Part shown: positions 7,502 to 13,650 of the stretch, piece after piece
Layout: every line of letters begins with the position of its first letter
How positions within the stretch are numbered: position 1 is the stretch's first letter
Translations under genes and position numbers: made by a program
Assembly (NCBI GenBank): GCA_041393415.1
Contig: JAWKKE010000010.1
Location: forward strand, 1 to 18,993
From: Thermoleophilia bacterium
Lineage (GTDB): Bacteria; Actinomycetota; Thermoleophilia; UBA2241
Direction of reading: 5' to 3'
DNA length: 18,993 nt
Notes under the pieces: generated by a model
The model's database searches: none
What the model saw: the letters and a program-made list of their open reading frames with translations, nothing else
Told to the model about the DNA's origin: nothing

Positions 7502-8092
7502 CTAGCGCAGGGAGCGTCTGCCCGCGAGGGCGCGGCCAAGCGTGAGCTCATCCGCGTACTCGAGGTCGCCGCCCACGGGGAGGCCGCTCGCCAGGCGGGT
7601 GACCTTGACGTGTGGCGGCAGCACGTCCGCAATGTACAGTGCTGTCGCCTCACCGGTCATTGTGGGGTTGGTGGCGAGAATCACCTCGTCCACGTCCTCG
7701 GCGACACGTGCTGCCAGTTCGGCAATGTGCAGATCCTGCGGCTCCACGCCGTCGATGGGGCTGAGGGCGCCGCCGAGAACGTGGTAGAGCCCGCGGAACT
7801 CGTGCGTGCGTTCGATCGTGACGATGTCGAACGGTTGTTCTACCACGCAGAGTACGCCGGTCTCGCGGCGCGGGTCGCTGCAGATGGTGCAGAGATCGTC
7901 CTCGGCGAGATTGAAGCAGCGCGTGCAGAAGCCGATTCGCTCCTTAACCTCGACGATCGCTGCGGCAAGCGGCAGGATCTGCTCCGGCCGCAGGCGCAGA
8001 ATGTGGAACGTCAAGCGCTGCGCTGTGCGCGGGCCAATCCCGGGCAGCTTGGCGAGCTCGGTGATCAGACGTTCAACAGATGGTGAGTACAT
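7502..8092 (-). CDS. recR: Recombination mediator protein RecR
   Basis: A 196-residue RecR of normal family length, acting with RecF/RecO in RecA loading at gaps during recombinational repair. The order is canonical. An N-terminal helix-hairpin-helix (LAKLPGIGPRTAQRLTFHI, 13-31) is followed by a C4 zinc finger (Cys56, 59, 68, 71). A Toprim domain (about 79-175) follows, with Glu85 in VVEQ and the ILATNPTMTGEAT segment. A C-terminal GGDLEYADELTLGRAL motif (174-189) contacts neighbouring subunits in the family. Last gene of the dnaX-ybaB-recR set, it begins 46 nt after the ybaB stop. Its Shine-Dalgarno is weak (only AGG about 6 nt before the ATG), so translational coupling or low expression is possible. 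The transcript ends at the hairpin centred on 7458. Confidence 0.97.
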   Translation of the reverse strand: MYSPSVERLITELAKLPGIGPRTAQRLTFHILRLRPEQILPLAAAIVEVKERIGFCTRCFNLAEDDLCTICSDPRRETGVLCVVEQPFDIVTIERTHEFRGLYHVLGGALSPIDGVEPQDLHIAELAARVAEDVDEVILATNPTMTGEATALYIADVLPPHVKVTRLASGLPVGGDLEYADELTLGRALAGRRSLR

Positions 8093-8138
8093 GGGCGCCT
8101 AGATTGCCTCAGCGATCTCTGCTGCTGGTGGGCCAGCT

Positions 8139-8465
8139 CTACATCAAGCCCGGGATGTTGGGCAGATCGAGTCCGCCGGTGGCTCCGCCCAGCTTGCGCG
8201 ATGCCATGTCTTGCGCTGCTCGGAGGGCTTCGTTGACTGCTGCGACGACGAGATCCTGGAGCATCTCGACATCCTCGGGATCAACGGCCTCGGGCTTAAT
8301 GCGGACATCGCGCACTTCGAGCGACCCGGTCATGACAACGGTCACCATGCCGCCGCCTGCAGTCGCTTCGACGGTCTCCAGCGCGAGCTCTTCCTGAGCC
8401 TTCGCCATCTTCGTCTGCATCTCCTGCACTTGCTTCAGCATCTTGTTGTACTGCGGGTTGGCCAT
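8139..8465 (-). CDS. ybaB: YbaB/EbfC family nucleoid-associated protein
   Basis: A 108-residue DNA-binding protein of the YbaB/EbfC family, dimeric and nucleoid-associated in other bacteria. The N-terminal long helix contains MLKQVQEMQTKMAKAQEEL, and the beta region has TAGGGMVTVVMTG with the conserved glycine run (about 36-46). The following RIKPEAVDPEDVEMLQDLVVAAVNEAL helix is characteristic. The protein ends in a Gly/Pro-rich LDLPNIPGLM tail common in the family. The Shine-Dalgarno GGAG overlaps the dnaX stop region (TAAGGAG, start 7 nt further), so translation is likely coupled to dnaX. Its position between dnaX and recR is the conserved one in many phyla. Confidence 0.96.
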   Translation of the reverse strand: MANPQYNKMLKQVQEMQTKMAKAQEELALETVEATAGGGMVTVVMTGSLEVRDVRIKPEAVDPEDVEMLQDLVVAAVNEALRAAQDMASRKLGGATGGLDLPNIPGLM

Positions 8466-8475
8466 GGTTTGCTCC

Positions 8476-10386
8476 TTAGGACTCGTCGGGCATCAGCTCG
8501 GCGTCGAGCTTCTCTTGCACTTGGCGTATTTGTTCGGTGAAGTCGTACTCCTGCGGCGCTGCTGCCGGGGGGGGAGCGCTGGTCGCCGGCGATGGAGTGC
8601 CGGCGGGTGTGAACGCGACGGACAGGGGGACGCCGAGAGCGCTCTCGGCTGCGGCGGCGAACACCTCGGCGTTTCCGGGTTCGCGCACGCGCATAAAAGC
8701 GATACCGGACGAAACGGACACAGTGAGGCACTGTCCGTCGAGGGCTGTCGGCCGTGCCTCGCGAAGCATCGCGTACAGGCTGACGCTGCTGGACTGAACG
8801 CGCTGCAGAATGAGGTCCCAGGCGCGCTTGACGCGCTCTAGCGTAAGCTCGGCCGGCGCTGCAATCGTCTGTGGCGGCGCATCGACGGGCGCGGAAGATG
8901 GGTTCGCGGTGTCGGGGGCGGGCGTCGTGGGTTGTGCATCGCCCTCATCTGGCGCCGCGCCCGGCGGAAACGCGGCGGACGGAGGTGAAACCGCGGCGCC
9001 TGCTGTGTCGGCCGCGGTTGTCGGCGAGGCGGCCACCGGGGTCGCGCCGCTGGCTGCAGTCGGCGGCGTGGCAGGCTCGAGCGCTGGCGGCGCCGTCGCC
9101 GGACCGCATTCTGCGGAGGGCACTGCATCGTGACGATGGGCCTCAATGAGCTCGCGCGACGCCACCGTGGATTCGAGGCGGCGGATTCGTTCCTCGAGCG
9201 CCGCCGCCGAGTGGTCCAGCTGAGGTCGGGTAGCTTTGATCAGCGCCAGTTCGAGCTGCAGTCGCGAGTCGAGGCCGTCGCGAATCTCCCGCTGTGCCTC
9301 GCCGAGTAGCTCCATCAGGAACACCACTTCACGTGGGTGCAGATTGTTGGCCTGCGGCAGCAATCTTGTGAAATGGTGCTCGTCGAGCTCCACCGTCTGG
9401 CCGAGGACGCGCAGCGCGGATTCGTCGCGCGCGGCGTCCTCGAGGTGTTGCAGGAGGAAGACCTGGCGCAGATGACGCAACAGATCGCGGATGAACTGGG
9501 AGTAGTCGATACCGTCGTGTGCGAGGCGCTGGACGAACTGGAGCGCCTCGGCCGATTGTCGTTCGACGATGATGTCGACGATCTCGAAGAGCAGGTCTGA
9601 ATTCGTGACTCCGAGGGCTTCGAGCACGTCCGCGGGGCGAATCGTTCCCTCGGAGTAGGCGATGAGCTTCTCCAGAGTGCCGATGGCGTCACGGAAGCCC
9701 CCTTGCGAGTGGCGGGCGATCTCGGCCAGGGCCGCGTGCTGGATCTCGATCGACGGTCCACCGCGCTCCTCCTCAGGGCGACCGTTTTCACGCTCGACGA
9801 TGCTCGCCAGCAGCTTGGCCACGTCGCGGAGCTGTGGACGCCGGAAATCGAAGCGCTGGCAGCGCGACAGGATGGTCTCGGGGATTTTGTGCGGCTCGGT
9901 GGTCGCAAGCACGAAGACGACGTTTCCCGGCGGCTCCTCGAGCGTCTTCAGCAGGGCGTTGAAGGCTTCGCGCGTGAGCATGTGGACTTCATCGATGATG
10001 TAGACCTTGAAGCGGCTCTGGACAGGCGCGAAGGCGATCTTGTCGCGCAGTTCACGGATGTCGTCGATGCTGCGATTGGAGGCGGCGTCCATCTCGACGA
10101 CGTCGAGAGAGACGCCGTCAGCGACGGCTCGGCAATGCCGGCATACGCCGCATGGATTGGGCGTCGGCGAGGTAACCGGCGCCTCGTCGCTGCCGATACA
10201 GTTGAGCGCCTTCGCCAGGATGCGCGCTGTGCTCGTTTTGCCTGTGCCGCGTGGACCGGCGAAGACGTAGGCATGGGCTACAGTGTCGGTCTCGACCGCG
10301 TGACGCAGCGTGCGCGCGACGTGGTCTTGACCGATGAGCTCGGAGAACGTCTGAGGTCGGTACTCGCGGTAGAGGGAGCGCTTCAT
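8476..10386 (-). CDS. dnaX: DNA polymerase III subunit gamma/tau
   Basis: A 636-residue clamp-loader ATPase. Residues 1-240 form the AAA+ module: Walker A GPRGTGKTS (44-52), zinc-binding Cys63/79/82/85, DEVH box (132-135), sensor-1 region ATTEPHKIP (161-169), SRC motif (174-176) and sensor-2 region GGFRDAIGTLEK (229-240). The collar domain runs to about 390. A coiled-coil-like patch (392-416) and an Ala/Pro/Thr-rich linker (about 421-512) precede a folded C-terminal domain (513-595). A second Pro/Ala linker follows, then an amphipathic tail that may contact the polymerase alpha subunit. No A-rich slippery heptamer for a programmed frameshift is visible, so only the full-length (tau-like) product is expected. 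The start MKRSLYREYRP is the family consensus, but the nearby Shine-Dalgarno is poor. It lies 42 nt downstream of the SRP RNA 3' end. Confidence 0.97.
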   Translation of the reverse strand: MKRSLYREYRPQTFSELIGQDHVARTLRHAVETDTVAHAYVFAGPRGTGKTSTARILAKALNCIGSDEAPVTSPTPNPCGVCRHCRAVADGVSLDVVEMDAASNRSIDDIRELRDKIAFAPVQSRFKVYIIDEVHMLTREAFNALLKTLEEPPGNVVFVLATTEPHKIPETILSRCQRFDFRRPQLRDVAKLLASIVERENGRPEEERGGPSIEIQHAALAEIARHSQGGFRDAIGTLEKLIAYSEGTIRPADVLEALGVTNSDLLFEIVDIIVERQSAEALQFVQRLAHDGIDYSQFIRDLLRHLRQVFLLQHLEDAARDESALRVLGQTVELDEHHFTRLLPQANNLHPREVVFLMELLGEAQREIRDGLDSRLQLELALIKATRPQLDHSAAALEERIRRLESTVASRELIEAHRHDAVPSAECGPATAPPALEPATPPTAASGATPVAASPTTAADTAGAAVSPPSAAFPPGAAPDEGDAQPTTPAPDTANPSSAPVDAPPQTIAAPAELTLERVKRAWDLILQRVQSSSVSLYAMLREARPTALDGQCLTVSVSSGIAFMRVREPGNAEVFAAAAESALGVPLSVAFTPAGTPSPATSAPPPAAAPQEYDFTEQIRQVQEKLDAELMPDES

Positions 10387-10428
10387 CTGGTCTCGGTGTG
10401 CGTCTCCCGAAAGGCGTGACAGGACAGC

Positions 10429-10698
10429 GGTCGCGCACCCGCCGTCGAGACTCGTCCTCCGAACGTCTTCGCCGGGCGTTAGCTCCAGTCAGGCGACCCC
10501 ACGGCACATGGAATGGCCTGCTTACCGCTGCTTCCTCCCGGACCTGACGGGGTTCGCAGGGTTCCATTGCGTAGGACCCGACTCTCAACGCTGCGCGCCG
10601 GCTGACAGCTTCGCAGAACGGCCCCTCGGGCGGGGATTCAGCCCCGCTGTAGCGGATTGCGGGTACAGGGCACCGCTAGCTCCCCGCCTAGCGCGACC
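10429..10698 (-). ncRNA. ffs: Large (Alu-containing) signal recognition particle RNA
   Basis: A Bacillus-type SRP RNA of about 270 nt, minus strand. Its ends pair exactly: GGTCGCGC at the 5' end (10691-10698) with GCGCGACC at the 3' end (10429-10436). The Alu domain near the 5' end contains the conserved GCTAGCGGTGCCCTGTACC and CGCAATCCGCT blocks enclosed by a GGCGGGGA/TCCCCGCC helix. The S domain (about 10488-10582) has GGGTCCTACGCAA, the Ffh-binding helix CAGGTCC-GGGA-GGAAGCAGC and GTGCCGTGGGGTCGCCTGAC. The apical tetraloop is GGGA (10536-10539), not the commoner GGAA. The RNA binds Ffh and targets nascent membrane and secreted proteins; the Alu domain is thought to contact the ribosome and slow elongation. 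A good promoter sits directly upstream and dnaX directly downstream. End positions are inferred from pairing, give or take a few nt. Confidence 0.93.
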
Positions 10699-10706
10699 GG
10701 TCTTCG

Positions 10707-10735
10707 ATACTAAGCCCCTCGACGGCCTGAAGCAA
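10707..10735 (-). promoter_or_regulatory. Sigma70-type promoter of the SRP RNA
   Basis: On the minus strand TTGCTT (10730-10735) and TAGTAT (10707-10712) are separated by the ideal 17 nt. The predicted RNA 5' end (10698-10700) lies 6-8 nt past the -10 box, so promoter and RNA end support each other. It may also drive dnaX-ybaB-recR by read-through. Confidence 0.72.
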
Positions 10736-10799
10736 ACGTGTGGGGGTTTGCCGCGCGCCTCACCCGTGAGATTCCGGGGGTGTGGAGAGGAGGTCGCGC

Positions 10800-10825
10800 C
10801 GGCGTCCGTTGCTGCGGCGACGCCG
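10800..10825 (-). terminator. Possible terminator hairpin after the first Pat-like gene
   Basis: CGGCGTC (10800-10806) and GACGCCG (10819-10825) form a 7-bp stem with a 12-nt loop, 37 nt past the stop of the acyl-CoA synthetase/GNAT gene and before the SRP promoter. There is no U-tract, and the stem is short for this window. Confidence 0.3.
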
Positions 10826-10861
10826 ATGTCGGTTGCTGGTCCGTCTCCCTTGCGCTGCGTG

Positions 10862-13546
10862 TCACAGTCGCAACGACAGCCTGTGGACGTCGTGCTCCTC
10901 GCTTGGGGTCACCTCGAAGCCGAGGTTCTCCACGAAGCGCGTCATGCCGGTGTTGATGGTGAGTACGTGGCCGTTGATCTGCATCACGTAGCGGTCGCGA
11001 GCGGCCTGGATAAGTGCTTCCATGAGTTTTGAGCCGACCCCCTTGCGCTGGTAATCATCGCGCACAAGGATCGCGAACTCGCCTTCGGATGGATTGGCGG
11101 AATCGATGGTCAGGCGTACGACACCGAGCATCGTGTCGGGCTTTCCGCCCCGGCCTTTCAAGACGGCGACGAGAGCGATCTCGCGGTCGTAGTCGATGTG
11201 GCAGTAACGCACGAGCATCGCCTTGTCGATCTCGCGCAGAGGCCCGAAGAAACGGTACTGCGTCGTCTCGGGTGAGAGTGATTCGATCATGTCCGACCAG
11301 AGCGGCTCGTCCTCCGGACGAATGGGTCGTATGTGTACCTTGTGGCCGTCCATGGCCATGTCCCACTGGTACTTGCTCGGGTACATGGAGATCATTAGGT
11401 GCGCTCCGGGGAGCGTGATCCTGCGTACGGCTTTGGGGTCGATGACGATCCGTGCGTTGAGAGCCAGTATGCCGTCGGGATTCACGAGGAGGGGATTGAT
11501 GTCCATCTCGAGGATCTCAGGGAAGTCGACCAGGAGGTAGCTCACCTTGACGATCGCTTGCTCCAGGGCGACCATGTCGACCGGCTTGGCGCCGCGGTAG
11601 CCGGTCAACAGTTGATTCACCTTCGTGCTCTGTATCATCGAGCGAGCGAGAGCTTGATTGAGCGGCGGGAAATCTACGGCCACGTCGCGATGGTACTCCA
11701 CGCTGGTGCCGCCCATGCCGAAGATGAGCGCCGGACCGAAGGTGGGATCCTTCTTCGAGCCGATGATCAGCTCGTGTCCCTTGCTGCGCATCGGCTGGAC
11801 GACGACGCCGCGGATGCGCGCCTTGGGTCGAATCTGCCGCACGCGATCGGTCATCTCGACAAACTGTCGCTCCGCCTCCTCGGGTGAGTCGACGTTGAGG
11901 ACGATGCCTCCGACGTCGAACTTGTGGGTGATGTCCGGACTGAGGATCTTGATGGCAACGGGGTAGCCGATCTCGGTTGCCGCTGCTGCGCACTCCTCCG
12001 GCGTCGCGGCGACGATCGTGCGCACGACCGGGATTTGATACGCCGAGATGACGCGGTCGGCCTCCGGCTCGGTGAGGATGGAGCGGTCTTCGCGGGCTAC
12101 GTCGATGAACGTCTTCTTGACCGCCTGCCGATCGGGCTCGAACTGCGACAGGATGTCCGCCGGGGTCTCGTAGAGGTTGGCGAGGTTGCGCGAGTACTGC
12201 CACATGTACATGTAGGCGCCGACCGCGTCTTCCGGCGTATTGAAGGCGGGGACGCGAGCGGCGTGCAGAATCTTTATCGCCTCAGCGACCTTCGTCTCGC
12301 CCATGAACGACGTGATGAGCGGCTTGAGCTTGTGCGAGCGCGCAACCTGTATGAGTGCGTTGGCGGTCGCCGTTGGCTGGGCCATGGCTTGCGGTGTGAG
12401 GATGGCGAGGACGCCGTCGCAGTTGGGGTCGTCGATGAGCGCCTGGGTTGCGTGGGCGAAGCGCTCCGCATCGGCATCGCCGGCGACATCGACCGGGTTT
12501 CCGCGTGCGGTGTAGCTCGGCAAGACCGACTCGAGCCTCTTGTCGGTCTCGGCCGAGAGTTCGGCGAGCTCGCCGCCGAGGTGGAGCAGTCGGTCGCAGG
12601 CCATGACGCCCGGGCCGCCGGCATTGGTGACGATGCCGAGACGCGGGCCGCGCGGACTGGTTACTCGGCTGAGCGCCTCGCTGGCATCGAAGAGATCTTC
12701 GATCTTGTCGACGCGTACGACCCCCGCGCGGCGAAAGACCGCGCTGTAGAGCGTGTCGTCACCGGCGATGGCGCCGGTATGACTTGCCGCCGCCAGTGCG
12801 CTGCGCGCCGTGCGGCCGCTCTTGACCACGATGATCGGCTTGCTCTTTGCGAAGTGCCTTGCGGCGCTCATGAACTTGCGCGCGTCGGTGATCGACTCGA
12901 TGTAGAGGATGATGCTCGTCGTGTGTGAGTCGGCGCCGAAGTAGTCGATGAGGTCGCCGAAGTCCACGTCGGCCATCGAGCCGACGCTGACGAAAGCGCT
13001 GAACCCTACGTCGTTGGCCGCCGCCCAATCGAGAATCGCGGTGCCGAGCGCGCCGGACTGACTGAAGAACGCCACACGGCCCGCGGGGGGGATCACGTCG
13101 GCGAATGTCACATTGAGATGAAACGCGGGCCGGATGTAGCCCAGGCAGTTGGGGCCGAGCACGCGTACGCCGTAGGCTTTGGCGATCTCGTGAACCTCTC
13201 CCTCGAGGCGCCTGCCAGCTTCGCCTGCCTCGCGAAAGCCGGCGCTGACGATGACGGCGCCGCCGACGCCGGCCTCGCCACACTCGCGCATGGCGTCGGG
13301 GACCGCCTTGGCGGGTACCGCGATCACCGCGAGGTCGACCTTGCGCGGAATCTGCGCGATCGACGTATAGGCGTGAATGCCCTGAATCGACGGCGACGAC
13401 ACGCTGACGGGGTAGACGACGCCACCGTACTCGGCGCTGATCAGATTGCGGAGCAGGATGTACCCGACCGATCCCTTCTTGTTTGAGGCGCCGATGACTG
13501 CGATGCTTCCGGGATCAAACAGTCGCTTCAGGTTTCGTGTGCCCAT
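10862..13546 (-). CDS. NDP-forming acyl-CoA synthetase + GNAT protein (Pat-like), copy 1
   Basis: An 894-residue protein with the Pat/YfiQ architecture. A CoA-binding Rossmann domain (about 1-140, SIAVIGASNKKGSVGY) precedes a succinyl-CoA-ligase-like region with SHTGAIAGDD (His256 at the phospho-histidine position) and NAGGPGVMACDRL (308-320). An ATP-grasp domain (about 480-710: GYPVAIKI, KKDPTFGPALIFGMGGTSVE, EMDINPLLV) and a C-terminal GNAT domain (about 735-885) with acetyl-CoA loop QRKGVGSKL (833-841) complete it. Enterobacterial Pat acetylates the catalytic lysine of Acs; ADP-forming relatives make acetyl-CoA or the reverse. With His256 kept, either or both activities are possible. The start at 13546 (MGTRNLKRLF) has GGAG 8 nt upstream and aligns exactly with copy 2; the in-frame ATG at 13582 is rejected. 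It lies 104 nt after copy 2, on the same strand. Confidence 0.9.
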   Translation of the reverse strand: MGTRNLKRLFDPGSIAVIGASNKKGSVGYILLRNLISAEYGGVVYPVSVSSPSIQGIHAYTSIAQIPRKVDLAVIAVPAKAVPDAMRECGEAGVGGAVIVSAGFREAGEAGRRLEGEVHEIAKAYGVRVLGPNCLGYIRPAFHLNVTFADVIPPAGRVAFFSQSGALGTAILDWAAANDVGFSAFVSVGSMADVDFGDLIDYFGADSHTTSIILYIESITDARKFMSAARHFAKSKPIIVVKSGRTARSALAAASHTGAIAGDDTLYSAVFRRAGVVRVDKIEDLFDASEALSRVTSPRGPRLGIVTNAGGPGVMACDRLLHLGGELAELSAETDKRLESVLPSYTARGNPVDVAGDADAERFAHATQALIDDPNCDGVLAILTPQAMAQPTATANALIQVARSHKLKPLITSFMGETKVAEAIKILHAARVPAFNTPEDAVGAYMYMWQYSRNLANLYETPADILSQFEPDRQAVKKTFIDVAREDRSILTEPEADRVISAYQIPVVRTIVAATPEECAAAATEIGYPVAIKILSPDITHKFDVGGIVLNVDSPEEAERQFVEMTDRVRQIRPKARIRGVVVQPMRSKGHELIIGSKKDPTFGPALIFGMGGTSVEYHRDVAVDFPPLNQALARSMIQSTKVNQLLTGYRGAKPVDMVALEQAIVKVSYLLVDFPEILEMDINPLLVNPDGILALNARIVIDPKAVRRITLPGAHLMISMYPSKYQWDMAMDGHKVHIRPIRPEDEPLWSDMIESLSPETTQYRFFGPLREIDKAMLVRYCHIDYDREIALVAVLKGRGGKPDTMLGVVRLTIDSANPSEGEFAILVRDDYQRKGVGSKLMEALIQAARDRYVMQINGHVLTINTGMTRFVENLGFEVTPSEEHDVHRLSLRL

Positions 13547-13572
13547 GCCTCTCGCTCCGTCCCTCTTGTGTT

Positions 13573-13589
13573 CTGGTGGCATCCACCAG
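13573..13589 (-). other. Short hairpin in the gap between the two Pat-like genes
   Basis: CTGGTGG and CCACCAG form a perfect 7-bp stem with a 3-nt loop, 26 nt before the start of copy 1 and 61 nt after the end of copy 2. It could be a weak attenuator, a processing site or chance. The rest of this 104-bp gap shows no clear promoter. Confidence 0.3.
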
Positions 13590-13650
13590 CGCGTTCCGAC
13601 GTCAGTGGTGTGGTGGCCCTTGCCTCTCTCGCATCTGTGTGATCGGTCGG

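Noticed and set aside
8838..9149. Short frames on both strands across the Ala/Pro-rich part of dnaX
   Set aside because: GC-rich linker sequence opens several frames at once. The dnaX frame continues uninterrupted through it into a folded C-terminal domain.
10488..10582. A small 4.5S-type SRP RNA of about 95 nt
   Set aside because: The S domain alone matches, but flanking Alu-domain sequence and perfectly complementary termini 270 nt apart show it is part of the large SRP RNA.
11924..12928. A 334-codon plus-strand open frame opposite the first Pat-like gene
   Set aside because: Antisense shadow of a strongly conserved coding region. A similar shadow recurs opposite the paralogue at 14428-15273, which reflects shared sequence, not a real gene.
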